Counted from the first letter of the stretch, positions 1 to 7,734 are shown. The stretch: DNA of 64,000 nucleotides from RHKX01 sp046330415 (GCA_046330415.1 JAXLSW010000011.1:133581-197580), one strand, 5' to 3'. Translations and numbers: made by a program. The notes: generated from the sequence alone by a model not told the origin.

Positions 1-279
1 GGAGATGAGCTGGCCGTCGGCGGAGAAGCGGTTCAGCAGTGGCCGCTCGAGCTGCAGGCCTCCGGTGGGTCCGTAGCCCCGGCCGTTCACGTAGGTCAGG
101 CTCGTGGCCAGGATCTCGCCGGAACTCGGGTCGCGAAGGATGCTCGAGACCACCTCGCGGTTCTGCTCACCGCCGAACGTGGCCGACCACCGCACGGAGA
201 GCTCAGCGCTGACAGTTCCCGCGCAGAGCAGAAGGGCGCCGAGAGCCGCACAGAAGGCGACCGCCCCCCGGATGAACAC
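1..279 (-). CDS. Secreted protein, N-terminal part (3' end outside window)
   Basis: Open to the window edge; 93 codons are visible from a GTG at 279. The start is supported by a GGAGGTGG ribosome-binding site directly upstream at about 281-288. The first 24 residues form a classical signal peptide: Arg near the start, a Leu/Ala/Cys-rich hydrophobic core, then an Ala-Glu cleavage site around residue 24. The mature part (RWSATFGGEQNREVV and onward) looks like the start of a secreted beta-rich protein, but no family is recognised. The gene is transcribed away from the gene-free stretch 280-853. Function unknown; secretion is well supported. Confidence 0.6.
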   Translation of the reverse strand, partial: MFIRGAVAFCAALGALLLCAGTVSAELSVRWSATFGGEQNREVVSSILRDPSSGEILATSLTYVNGRGYGPTGGLQLERPLLNRFSADGQLIS

Positions 280-469
280 CCCACCTCCCACGCGAGGAGG
301 GTAACCCTTCGCCGATTTGCCTTGCTGCATCGGGGAGCACGCTATGGAGGCGCGCTCGTCGCTTGGCCGCACCATGGTGTCAGGAGGTGACACCGCAGGG
401 GAGGGGTTCCTGCGGAGCCGGTGATCGTGCTCCTTCGCGCGGGAAGCGGAACCGACCGGTGGTCCGGGC

Positions 470-516
470 GTGAGATCGATACTTGGGTACCTATACGGCC
501 GAAACGTCGATCTCAC
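470..516. repeat. Hairpin repeat, copy 1 of a dispersed family
   Basis: Perfect 10-bp arms GTGAGATCGA (470-479) and TCGATCTCAC (507-516) flank a loop that begins with TACTTGGG. A second copy at 47857-47901 shares the left arm and the ACTTGGG motif (consensus GTGAGATCGAYACTTGGG). Two unrelated intergenic copies sharing both arm and loop sequence suggest a dispersed repeat or a small structured RNA rather than a random terminator. Confidence 0.55.
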
Positions 517-621
517 GGTTTGGCCAGGAGACGCAGGCCCGACTCCCATCGAACACCCCGCACGATGCTCCGGAGCGCCGCCTGGGTGTCGGCGAAGTGC
601 CGCTCTGCGTTGGGGTGCGAT

Positions 622-667
622 CGAACGTACGTAACTGGGCCGCATAGCGCCCATATCCGTACGTTCG
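622..667. repeat. Nested inverted repeat
   Basis: Outer arms CGAACGTACG (622-631) and CGTACGTTCG (658-667) are perfect complements. Inside them GGGC (637-640) and GCCC (649-652) can extend the stem. The result is a 46-nt hairpin or cruciform in otherwise gene-free DNA. It could be an operator, a terminator or a structured RNA; sequence alone does not decide. Confidence 0.45.
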
Positions 668-693
668 GCGCGAGCGCGAGCGCGAGCGCGAGC
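668..693. repeat. Hexamer tandem repeat (GCGCGA)n
   Basis: About four copies of a GCGCGA hexamer, directly adjoining the nested inverted repeat at 622-667 and followed by a G-run. Simple-sequence tract with no coding signal. Confidence 0.6.
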
Positions 694-784
694 GGGGGCG
701 GGGGCAAGGGGCAACGGCGCCAGCGGGCGAGCTGCCGCGCCGGACCGCGCCGGACGCCCCCGAAAACGCCCCCAGAACGAGCGA

Positions 785-817
785 AACGCCCGGCCCGCGA
801 TTGGCGGACCGGGCGTT
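785..817 (-). terminator. Terminator hairpin downstream of glnB
   Basis: Arms AACGCCCGG (785-793) and CCGGGCGTT (809-817) form a 9-bp stem with further inner pairing (CCGC/GCGG). It lies 36 nt past the glnB stop on the minus strand, and the minus-strand transcript continues with a short T-rich run (GTTTCGC). Fits an intrinsic terminator for the amt-glnB operon. Confidence 0.6.
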
Positions 818-853
818 GGCGCTCATCGTCCCCGTGGGGGACGCCTTTACGGA

Positions 854-1222
854 CTAGCTGGGGAGCTCCGATGCCTCGTGGAGCTGCAGCACCTCGCCGC
901 CATCCTCGCCCGTGCGGATCCGGATCGCCTCTTCGACCGGGAGGACGAAGATCTTCCCGTCTCCGATCGAGCCGGTTCGCGCGTGCTTGAGGATCGTCTC
1001 GACGACGATGTCCTTCTCGTGGTCATCCACGACGCATTCGATCTTGAGCTTCGGGCGTACGTTGACGCTGAGACTCGCGCCGCGGTAGTGCTCGACGACG
1101 CCCTTCTGGCGACCCGAGCCCTTGACCTCGGTGATCGAGAGCGAGGGGATCCCCTTCTCGAGCAGGTCCTGACGGATCGGCTCGAACGCCTCGTGACGGA
1201 TGTATGCGGTGATCATCTTCAT
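854..1222 (-). CDS. glnB: Nitrogen regulatory protein PII
   Basis: 122 residues, the usual PII length. PII trimers sense 2-oxoglutarate and ATP/ADP and bind AmtB through the T-loop. Recognisable parts are the N-terminal strand MKMITAYIR, the T-loop region GRQKGVVEHYRGASLSVN, and the C-terminal IRIRTGEDG signature. Residue 51, the Tyr that is uridylylated in proteobacteria and adenylylated in several actinobacteria, is Leu here (YRGASL replaces YRGAEY), so the classical modification site is absent. The gene follows amt by 14 nt with a purine-rich ribosome-binding site, the standard amt-glnB/glnK operon. Identity is very secure; the consequence of losing Tyr51 is inference. Confidence 0.95.
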   Translation of the reverse strand: MKMITAYIRHEAFEPIRQDLLEKGIPSLSITEVKGSGRQKGVVEHYRGASLSVNVRPKLKIECVVDDHEKDIVVETILKHARTGSIGDGKIFVLPVEEAIRIRTGEDGGEVLQLHEASELPS

Positions 1223-1236
1223 TCAGTTCACCTCCT

Positions 1237-2727
1237 CTAGGCGCTCGTGGTTGACGGAGTCGCGGACGGACCCGCGTCGGATGCGGACGCGATCGGAGTG
1301 CCGGCGACGTTCGGCTGATAGGCCGAGGTGTCACCGTATTCCTCCTGCGGGATGAACGCCTCCGGGTACCCGTACATCCCGTGTGTCGAGATGTCGAGAC
1401 CCGCGAGCTCCTCCTCCTCCGAGACACGCAGACCGAGCGTTGCCTTGATGAGGTAGAAGATCGTGTAGGAGACCGCGAACACGAACACGAACGTGGCCAC
1501 CACCGCGAGGCACTGAACCCCGAGCTGACCCAGCGTGTTGGCGAAGTCGCCGTCCTTGATCCCGTAGTAGATGCCGGGAGCGGCACCGTCGGAGATCAGA
1601 CGCGGCGAGGCGAAGATCCCGACCGAGACCGTGCCCCAGATACCCGCCATACCGTGGGCGGACAGCGCGCCGACCGGGTCGTCCAGGTACTTCTCGATGA
1701 AGATCACCGAGTAGACGACCAGGACACCGGCCAGGAAGCCGATGATCGGAGCGGCCCAGTACTCCACGAACCCTGACGGGGCCGTGATGGCGACCAGACC
1801 TGCGATCGCGCCGTTGCCGGCCATGCCGACATCGAGCGTCTTCGTCTTCAGGTACGTGATCAGAACCGCGCCGACGACGCCGGCAGCGGCGGCGATCTGC
1901 GTGTTCAGCATGACCTCGCCGAAGAACGAGTCAGCCGTGCCGAACGTGGATCCGCCGTTGAACCCGAACCAGCCGATCCACAGGATCATCACCGCGAGGC
2001 CGACGAACGGCATCGAGTGACCGGGGATCGCGCGAGGCGTCCCGTCGGCGGCGTACTTGCCGCGACGAGCACCCAGCAGGAGCAGCGCCGCGAGGCCACC
2101 GACCGCACCGGTGAGGTGCACGACGGAGGAGCCCGCGAAGTCCATCACCGGCTTGCCGCCGACGTCGGAGAGCAGGCCGCCGCCCCACACGGAGTGGGCG
2201 ACCATCGGGTAGATCAGCGCGCCGAAGACGATCGCGTAGATCACGTAGACGCTGAACTTGATCCGCTCCAACGTCGTGCCCCAGACGATCGCCAGGGAGA
2301 CGGCGCAGAACGCCAGCCCGTACAGCATCAGCATCGCGTCCGAACCGGCGACGTTGAACGCGTCAGCGCCCGAACCGATCTGCTGTCCGAAGTGGAAGAA
2401 GAAGCCGTCGTTGCCGATGAAGTCGTTGCCGAACCCGGCGATCCCGTAACCGACGACCCACCACGCAAGCGTGCACAGACCGAGGTTGATCAGGATCTTG
2501 CCGACACCTGCACCGACGTTCTTCTGCCGGGAGAAGCCGATCTCCAGGAACATGAAGCCGAGCTGCATCAGGAACACCAGGGCGCACGAGACGGCGACCC
2601 AGACCATGTCCAGCTCGAGCGACTTCGCTTCGAGCGCCTCACCCACTCCCTGGGCAGACGCGATTCCCGGGACGAGCAGGGATGCGACTAGCGCCAAGGA
2701 GACAGTGAGGCCAAGCCTCTTTGTCAT
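1237..2727 (-). CDS. amt: Ammonium transporter Amt family
   Basis: 496 residues from the ATG at 2727, chosen because AGGAGGAACC lies just upstream (2731-2740) and the first 25 residues form a signal peptide ending ASA, as in many Amt precursors. A longer upstream frame has no such support. The family forms trimeric channels that bind NH4+ outside and conduct NH3/NH4+. Visible motifs are GAGVGKILINLG, DFAGSSVVHLTG (first pore His and the substrate-site Asp) and AHGMAGIWGT (second pore His). Eleven membrane segments fit the hydrophobic pattern. The C-terminal cytoplasmic tail ends in an Ala/Ser/Thr-rich stretch after residue 450. It is followed immediately by glnB, whose product should gate it. 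Confidence 0.95.
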   Translation of the reverse strand: MTKRLGLTVSLALVASLLVPGIASAQGVGEALEAKSLELDMVWVAVSCALVFLMQLGFMFLEIGFSRQKNVGAGVGKILINLGLCTLAWWVVGYGIAGFGNDFIGNDGFFFHFGQQIGSGADAFNVAGSDAMLMLYGLAFCAVSLAIVWGTTLERIKFSVYVIYAIVFGALIYPMVAHSVWGGGLLSDVGGKPVMDFAGSSVVHLTGAVGGLAALLLLGARRGKYAADGTPRAIPGHSMPFVGLAVMILWIGWFGFNGGSTFGTADSFFGEVMLNTQIAAAAGVVGAVLITYLKTKTLDVGMAGNGAIAGLVAITAPSGFVEYWAAPIIGFLAGVLVVYSVIFIEKYLDDPVGALSAHGMAGIWGTVSVGIFASPRLISDGAAPGIYYGIKDGDFANTLGQLGVQCLAVVATFVFVFAVSYTIFYLIKATLGLRVSEEEELAGLDISTHGMYGYPEAFIPQEEYGDTSAYQPNVAGTPIASASDAGPSATPSTTSA

Positions 2728-2815
2728 CGAGGTTCCTCCTTGCGCCGGCGACAGGGGTCGTCCGGCGATAGTGAATTGCCAACGCAACCAGTGTCAGGCG
2801 GGACCCGTGGGCCGT

Positions 2816-2856
2816 GTTTGTACCGGCGTCGAAAATTCGCCCCCGGAAGTTTGTAC
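2816..2856. promoter_or_regulatory. Direct repeat upstream of amt
   Basis: The octamer GTTTGTAC occurs at 2816-2823 and again at 2849-2856, with start-to-start spacing of 33 bp (about three helical turns), 90-130 bp upstream of the amt start. Such phasing suits cooperative binding of a nitrogen regulator, but the sequence was not matched to a named box. Candidate operator only. Confidence 0.3.
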
Positions 2857-2878
2857 GGCCGGGTTCTGCGCGAGCGTG

Positions 2879-2898
2879 AACCGCTTCAACAAGCGGTT
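2879..2898 (-). terminator. Hairpin after the metallo-hydrolase gene
   Basis: Perfect arms AACCGCTT and AAGCGGTT with a 4-nt loop, starting 6 nt past the stop of the minus-strand metallo-hydrolase gene. No T-run follows, so termination may be weak or Rho-assisted. Confidence 0.5.
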
Positions 2899-2903
2899 GG
2901 GGG

Positions 2904-3836
2904 CTAGACGCTGACCTGGTTGGCGGGCGCGGGGACCCGCGTCGCCGAGGCCGGAGCGGGCGCCTTCGCCTCGGTCGCGCGGGCACCTTCGACGACGAGC
3001 TCGGCCCGTTCCCTGGCGATCTCGACCGCCCCCTTGGCGCCGCCGAGGTCCACCCACCGCGCTGCGGCGCTGCGGTGCAGGTCGTCGAGGAACCCGTCGG
3101 TGTGGAGGGGGTCGTGGTGGAAGAGCAGGAGGCGCTTGGCGCCGACCCGCCGCGCGAAGGTGACGGTGTCGCCGATCGGGGAGTGGCCCCAGCCCTCGTG
3201 GCCCGGGTACTCCTCGTCGGTGTACTGGCAGTCGTGGATCAGCAGGTCGGCGTCGCGGGCGAGATTGAAGCCGGAGATCCACTCCGGGTCGAGCTCGGCG
3301 AGCGGTGCGCCCAGGCCCGGCTCGTGGTCGGGGATGTAGCAGAGGGTCGTGTCGCCGTCGGTGATCCGGTAGCCGAGCGTCGGGCCGCGATGGGCGACGG
3401 CCTCGGCGCGGATCGTCGCGCTGCCGATCTGCCACTCGCTGGCGGGGGCATCGAGGAACGACACCTCGCAGGGGAGCTCGCGGACCTCGACGGGGGAGAG
3501 CGGGGCGGAGATGTAGCGAGCGATCCGCGCCTCCAGCGACGCCTCCGGGGAGCTCGGTCCCCAGATCCGGATCGATGACTCGGCCCGAAAGCACGGCGGG
3601 AAGAACATCAGCCCCTGGATGTGGTCGAGGTGCAGGTGGGTGAGGAGGATGTTGATCCGCGGCAGATCGGGCGGGAGCGAGAAGCCGAGGGTGCGGATCC
3701 CGGTGCCGGCGTCGAGGATCAGGGTCTCGCCGCTGGAGAGCGTGACCTCGCAGCACGAGGTGTTGCCCCCGTAGCGGTTCATCTCAGGTCCCGGCGCGGG
3801 GACAGATCCGCGCGCCCCCCAGACCTTGACCCTCAT
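2904..3836 (-). CDS. MBL-fold metal-dependent hydrolase
   Basis: 310 residues. The start ATG at 3836 overlaps the stop of the upstream PAS gene (ATGA), so the two are translationally coupled. The metallo-beta-lactamase fold is shown by THLHLDH (His67, His69, Asp71, His72), the N-terminal strand MRVKVWGARGSVPAPG, and later metal-ligand-like motifs (DCQYTDEEY, LLLFHHDPLHTD). The opening GARGS and the closing HHDP motif resemble the RNase Z / PhnP-like branch used on phosphodiester or small-molecule substrates; the true substrate is unknown. Pairing with a PAS sensor suggests a signal-controlled hydrolase, which is inference. Confidence 0.85.
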   Translation of the reverse strand: MRVKVWGARGSVPAPGPEMNRYGGNTSCCEVTLSSGETLILDAGTGIRTLGFSLPPDLPRINILLTHLHLDHIQGLMFFPPCFRAESSIRIWGPSSPEASLEARIARYISAPLSPVEVRELPCEVSFLDAPASEWQIGSATIRAEAVAHRGPTLGYRITDGDTTLCYIPDHEPGLGAPLAELDPEWISGFNLARDADLLIHDCQYTDEEYPGHEGWGHSPIGDTVTFARRVGAKRLLLFHHDPLHTDGFLDDLHRSAAARWVDLGGAKGAVEIARERAELVVEGARATEAKAPAPASATRVPAPANQVSV

Positions 3837-4288
3837 CGCACCACCTCGTGCCTGCCGGTGGTGACCTCGCGGGCCTTCTCCTCGTCGACCGGCCAGAAGA
3901 TGACCATGGCGCCGCTGGCGCCGTCGCCGCTGCCCACGATCGGCATCGCCGAAGCGGCGATCTGGTGAAGCTCTCCGTCGCTGAAGCGGATGCAGAACTC
4001 GCCGTGAGCGGGGCGCCCCTCGCGCAGCGCATCGGTCAGCGGCAGCTCCTCGAGTGGGATCGGGCTGCCGTCGTCGGCGAACGGGCCGAAGGCCCGGGTC
4101 CAATCCTCCGGTGCCATCTGCCCGAGATCCTCGAACGGGCGCCCGAGCAGGGCACCGGCGGCCTCGTTGTAGAAGAGCAGTTGGGCATCCCGCCCGACGA
4201 GGAACGACGGCGTGGTGACGCTCGTCAGCAGGTTCCTCGCGAGGATGAGCTCAAGTGGTTTCTGCGAGCCGGCCATGGGTCGACTCAC
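3833..4288 (-). CDS. Stand-alone PAS domain protein
   Basis: 151 residues from a GTG at 4288 with GGTGGAA upstream; an internal ATG at 4276 is an alternative. Residues 20-135 form a PAS domain (FLVGRDAQLLFYNEAAGALLGRP..., then GRPAHGEFCIRFSDGELHQIAASAMPI). There is no kinase, cyclase or DNA-binding output domain, so it is a single-domain sensor. It overlaps the downstream MBL-fold hydrolase by 4 nt, making that protein the likely partner. Ligand unknown; no obvious haem or flavin residues could be assigned. Confidence 0.75.
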   Translation of the reverse strand: MSRPMAGSQKPLELILARNLLTSVTTPSFLVGRDAQLLFYNEAAGALLGRPFEDLGQMAPEDWTRAFGPFADDGSPIPLEELPLTDALREGRPAHGEFCIRFSDGELHQIAASAMPIVGSGDGASGAMVIFWPVDEEKAREVTTGRHEVVR

Positions 4289-4381
4289 ATCATTCCACCG
4301 ATTGCGCGATTTGCCACCAGGACGCCTGGTCCTGGGCGCTCGCCCCCTCTTCCGACCGTGCGCGGCCGCGCCGCGGACGGG

Positions 4382-4528
4382 TCAGCTCATCTTGCCGATC
4401 TTGAAGATCTTGGTGCCGCAGTCCGGGCATGTGCCCTGGATCGCCGGCCGCCCGTTCTTCATCGTGATCTGCTGGGCGTCCTTGATCTCCACCTTCTTGC
4501 GTTCCTTCACGCAGTAACCCTCTGGCAT
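4382..4528 (-). CDS. DUF5679 small protein
   Basis: 48 residues from the ATG at 4528, which has GGAAGGAG upstream. Matches the DUF5679 pattern YCVKC-K-...-TMKNGRPA-GTCPDCGTK.FKIGK found in actinobacteria and archaea. The second zinc knuckle CPDCG is intact. The first CxxC is degenerate: it reads YCVKERKK, with only one Cys, so a full four-Cys zinc site is not available. Function of the family is unknown. Confidence 0.8.
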   Translation of the reverse strand: MPEGYCVKERKKVEIKDAQQITMKNGRPAIQGTCPDCGTKIFKIGKMS

Positions 4529-4698
4529 CTCGGTGCTCCTTCCGGGTTCTCTCCGCCCCGTGTGGGGCGACGCTCGTGCGATGTCGCACAACCGTCGATT
4601 CCCCGGCACTGTAGGACCGCGATCGGACGGGAACGCGATGGACAAGCGGTTCGAGCCGGGCGAAGGCGCCCGAGCGTCGGCCGACTCGGCTCGGCTCC

Positions 4699-5466
4699 CT
4701 AGGGGTTGTCGCCGGACACGAGCTCCGAGATCTGATCGCGGAGCTCCTCGATGTCGCTCTCGAGGACGTCGAGGCGCTCGGCGACGTCGCCGCCTCCCCC
4801 GGAGGCGTCGTCAGCCTGCGAGAGCTGGTCCTCGATCGCGGTCAGGCGCGCCTCGAAGGCCGTCGCATCGAAGTCGGCGGTCGAGCCGCTCTCGAGTTGG
4901 TTGACGCGCTCGGAGATCGCGTTGAGGTCGTCGTTGTCGGCGGAGTTGTCGCGCGCGTCGATCGCCAGGACGATCGCGACCGCCGAGGTGGCGAGCGCGA
5001 GGATCACGGCTGCGAGGCCGAGGTAAGTGCGCAGGCCGACCTTGCGATCCAGCGTTGCGACCCAGGCCCGCAGCCCCTCGAGGGTGGGACGGGGCTGGCC
5101 CTTGGCTGCGGCTCCGGGAGGTGGGACGCCAGCGGCCGTCTGCCCGGGCGCCACGGGGCCCCTGGTGCCGGTGCCGGTGCCTGGGCCTGGGCCTGCGGCC
5201 GGAGGTCTCGTTCCCGGTGCCGCCGGGCCGGGCCGGGTGGGTGCTGCGCTGGGAGCTGCGGCGCCCGCTCCGGGAGCCGCTGGAGGTTGCCCTGCGACAG
5301 GCGGTCCGGACGGCGGTTGCGCGCCGGCCGGGGCGGGCGCGGGCGACGGAGCGGCACCCGGGGCGCCGGCGGCGGGGGCGCCGCCGGGCGGCGGCGGGGC
5401 CACCTGTGTCGGCGGTCCCTGTGGCTGGGGGGCGCCGCGCTGGGCGCCGCGGCGGAACAGGGCCAT
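4699..5466 (-). CDS. Pro/Ala-rich single-pass membrane protein with coiled coil
   Basis: 255 residues. Residues 1-125 are almost entirely Pro, Ala, Gly and Gln (disordered, cytoplasmic). A transmembrane helix follows (about 143-168, YLGLAAVILALATSAVAIVL). The C-terminal 85 residues are acidic and heptad-like (LNAISERVNQLE, VAERLDVLESDIEELRDQI), predicting an extracytoplasmic coiled coil. The start ATG lies 3 nt past the rhodanese stop, with GGGAGG inside the end of that gene, so the two are coupled. No family recognised; the layout suggests an envelope scaffold, which is inference. Confidence 0.7.
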   Translation of the reverse strand: MALFRRGAQRGAPQPQGPPTQVAPPPPGGAPAAGAPGAAPSPAPAPAGAQPPSGPPVAGQPPAAPGAGAAAPSAAPTRPGPAAPGTRPPAAGPGPGTGTGTRGPVAPGQTAAGVPPPGAAAKGQPRPTLEGLRAWVATLDRKVGLRTYLGLAAVILALATSAVAIVLAIDARDNSADNDDLNAISERVNQLESGSTADFDATAFEARLTAIEDQLSQADDASGGGGDVAERLDVLESDIEELRDQISELVSGDNP

Positions 5467-5469
5467 GAG

Positions 5470-5829
5470 CTACCTCCCGTCGGGGAGCGGATCCGCGACC
5501 GTGCCGCCCTGCGGCTCGATCGACTTTCCGTCTGCGACCCAGGCCTGTAGGCCTCCGGCGAGGTTGAACGCCTCGAAGCCGGCCTCGCGGAGCGCGGCGA
5601 CCGCGAAGGCGGAGCGGCTGCCGCTGCGGCACTGGACGACGACCTCGCGGTCGCGGTCGAGTTCCGCAGCCTTGGCCGGCAGGTCCTCGAGCGGCACGTG
5701 GAGCGCCCCGTCTATATGACCGGCGTCCCATTCGTACTGCTGGCGCACGTCGATGAGCTGGGCGCCCGCGCTGACCTTGGACTCGGCCTCGGCGGGACTC
5801 AATTCAGTTGTGGTCTCGGTTCCTTCCAC
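5470..5829 (-). CDS. Single-domain rhodanese-like protein
   Basis: 119 residues. Rhodanese domain with LIDVRQQYEWDAGHIDGALHVP and the active-site loop QCRSGSRS, where Cys67 is the sulfur-accepting residue. Such single-domain proteins move sulfane sulfur between thiols. The GTG start at 5829 has no Shine-Dalgarno; a TATCCT element lies 10 nt upstream (5840-5845, minus strand), the leaderless-type arrangement seen throughout the window. Divergent from the thiolase gene. Confidence 0.85.
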   Translation of the reverse strand: MEGTETTTELSPAEAESKVSAGAQLIDVRQQYEWDAGHIDGALHVPLEDLPAKAAELDRDREVVVQCRSGSRSAFAVAALREAGFEAFNLAGGLQAWVADGKSIEPQGGTVADPLPDGR

Positions 5830-5952
5830 GAGAGTGGCGAGGATAGAGCCTTGTCGCGCTCCGGACCCCTCGGCGGGTTCCCTACCATTGCGCCTGCACC
5901 CGCCTTCTCACCGAGCGGGCTACAAGCCCCTCGTCCACACAAGGAGAACCTG

Positions 5953-7116
5953 ATGCCTGAAGCAGTCATCGTCGACACCGTGCGCACCCCGATCGGCCGC
6001 GCCTTCAAGGGCTCGCTGGCCCAGTTGCGCCCCGACGAGACCGGCGCCTTCGTGATCGACCGCCTTCTCGAGCGCAACCCCGACGTCGACCCGAAGCTCG
6101 TCCAGGAGGTGTTCTGCGGCGTCGGCATGCCCCAGGGCCTTCAGGCGTTCAACCTCGCCCGGATCATGGTCCTGCTGTCGGAGAACCTGAGCGAGGAGAC
6201 CACCGGCGTCACGGTCTCCCGCTACTGCGCGAGCTCGCTCGACGCGATCCGCCACGCCTCCAACGCCGTCAAGAACGGCGAGGGCGACGCCTACATCGCC
6301 GCGGGCGTCGAGTTCGTCTCGCGCTTCAACGAGCGCAACGAGGTCGCCGGCAACGACGACAAGAACTCCAAGCTCACCGGCGAGGGCGAGCTGCCCAACG
6401 TCTACATCGACATGGGCGTGACCGCCGTCAACGTCGCCGAGAAGTACGGCGTCTCCCGTGACGACATGGACGACTACGCGCTGCGCTCCCAGCACCTGGC
6501 CGTCGCCTCGCAGGAGTCCGGCTTCTTCGACAAGGAGATCGTCCCGATTCCGACCCCGAACGGCGAGGTCAGCAAGGACGACGGTCCCCGCAAGGACGAG
6601 GGCGACATGCGCGAGAAGCTCGGCAGCCTCAAGGAGGCCTTCGGTGGCGGTGGCGTCACGGCCGGCAACTCATGCCCGCTCAACGACGGCGCGGCCGCCG
6701 TGCTGATCATGTCCGACACGAAGGCGAAGGAGCTCGGCCTGACGCCGCGCGCCCGCATCGTCACCGCGGCCACCGCGGGCAACAACCCCGAGTACATGGG
6801 AGTCGCCCCGATCGGCGCCGTCAAGAAGGTCCTCGACCGCGCCGGGATGACGGTCGGCGACATCGGCACCGTCGAGCTCAACGAGGCGTTCGCCGCCCAG
6901 GTCATCCCGATCATGGAGGAGTGCGGGATCGACCAGGACAAGCTCAACACCCACGGCGGGGCCATCGCGCTCGGCCACCCCTTCGGCATGACCGGCGCCC
7001 GCATCATGGGCACGCTGCTCAATGTCATGGAGACCGACGACCACGCGGTCGGCCTCGAGACGATGTGCGTCGCCGGCGGCCAGGGCGAGGCGATGATCGT
7101 GGAGCGCCTCAACTAG
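5953..7116 (+). CDS. Thiolase (acetyl-CoA acetyltransferase)
   Basis: 387 residues from the ATG at 5953, preceded by AAGGAG at 5941-5946; a longer upstream frame has no such site. Catalytic residues of the thiolase family are all present: nucleophile Cys92 in RYCASSLDA, His342 in ALGHPFGMTG and Cys372 in MCVAGGQGE. The enzyme makes or cleaves acetoacetyl-/3-ketoacyl-CoA in fatty-acid degradation. It could serve beta-oxidation with the acyl-CoA dehydrogenase and crotonase encoded elsewhere in the window. Whether it is biosynthetic or degradative cannot be read from the sequence. Confidence 0.92.
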   Translation: MPEAVIVDTVRTPIGRAFKGSLAQLRPDETGAFVIDRLLERNPDVDPKLVQEVFCGVGMPQGLQAFNLARIMVLLSENLSEETTGVTVSRYCASSLDAIRHASNAVKNGEGDAYIAAGVEFVSRFNERNEVAGNDDKNSKLTGEGELPNVYIDMGVTAVNVAEKYGVSRDDMDDYALRSQHLAVASQESGFFDKEIVPIPTPNGEVSKDDGPRKDEGDMREKLGSLKEAFGGGGVTAGNSCPLNDGAAAVLIMSDTKAKELGLTPRARIVTAATAGNNPEYMGVAPIGAVKKVLDRAGMTVGDIGTVELNEAFAAQVIPIMEECGIDQDKLNTHGGAIALGHPFGMTGARIMGTLLNVMETDDHAVGLETMCVAGGQGEAMIVERLN

Positions 7117-7146
7117 GACATCTCGCCTGAATAGGGTGGTGGCGGG

Positions 7147-7734
7147 ATGGACTTCGCCGCCACCCTCTTCAGCACCGGCTGGGCGTCGGGCGTAAACGCC
7201 TACGGCACCGTCGCCCTGCTCGGCATCCTCGGCCGGCTCGGCGTCGGCGAGGTCCCCGCGGGCCTCGAGCGTCCCTCGGTCATCGCCGTCGCGCTCGGCC
7301 TCTTCACGGTCGAGTTCTTCGTCGACAAGGTCCCCGCGCTCGACAGCGCCTGGGACTCGGTTCACACAGTCATCAGACCGCTGATCGCGACGATCCTCGG
7401 CTTCCAGTTCGGCGGCGAGGAGGGGATCGACGGGATCCAGGAGGCGCTGGGAGCCGGCGCGACCGGGATGGTGGCGCTGGCCAGCCACCTCGTGAAGATG
7501 GGCCTGCGGCTCGGGATCAACACCTCGCCGGAGCCCGCTTCCAACATCGTCGTCAGCCTGACCGAGGACGGGCTCGTCGCCGTCGTCGTTCTCTTCTCGA
7601 TCAACCATCCGGTGCTCGCGGCGTCCATTGCGGCCGTCCTGCTCGCGATCGGGGTCGCGATCATCGCGTTCCTGTGGACGCGGATCCGGACTGCTCTGAG
7701 GCGCCGGCGGGAGCGCCGCGCGGGCGTCCCCTGA
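7147..7734 (+). CDS. DUF4126 membrane protein
   Basis: 195 residues. The opening TGWASGVNAYGTVALLGILGR is the DUF4126 hallmark, followed by about five hydrophobic segments and a basic C-terminus (RTALRRRRERRAGVP). Leaderless-type start: TAGGGT at 7132-7137, 9 nt before the ATG, and no Shine-Dalgarno. Function of the family is unknown. Confidence 0.75.
   Translation: MDFAATLFSTGWASGVNAYGTVALLGILGRLGVGEVPAGLERPSVIAVALGLFTVEFFVDKVPALDSAWDSVHTVIRPLIATILGFQFGGEEGIDGIQEALGAGATGMVALASHLVKMGLRLGINTSPEPASNIVVSLTEDGLVAVVVLFSINHPVLAASIAAVLLAIGVAIIAFLWTRIRTALRRRRERRAGVP

Larger units (their letters stand above)
280..853. other. Gene-free structured stretch
   Basis: No convincing gene lies between the partial secreted protein and glnB. 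The stretch holds four structured elements listed separately: a hairpin repeat at 470-516, a nested inverted repeat at 622-667, a GC hexamer tandem repeat at 668-693 and the glnB terminator at 785-817. On the minus strand, the reading frame over about 513-620 gives a protein-like peptide (HFADTQAALRSIVRGVRWES) ending at a TGA at 513-515. This may be the decayed tail of a gene. Nothing else was recognised. Confidence 0.5.

Noticed and set aside
600..640. tRNA-like T-arm on the minus strand
   Set aside because: A GTTCGATC-like sequence is present but no acceptor stem, anticodon arm or D-arm could be folded around it.
491..826. 111-codon minus-strand frame in the gene-free gap
   Set aside because: Crosses the GC hexamer tract and the nested inverted repeat (SRSRSRSRR region); no start signal. 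Only a short tail in another frame looks remotely protein-like.
3837..4103. N-terminal extension of the MBL-fold hydrolase
   Set aside because: The 89 extra codons are Arg-rich out-of-frame reading of the PAS gene; the ATGA overlap gives the true start.
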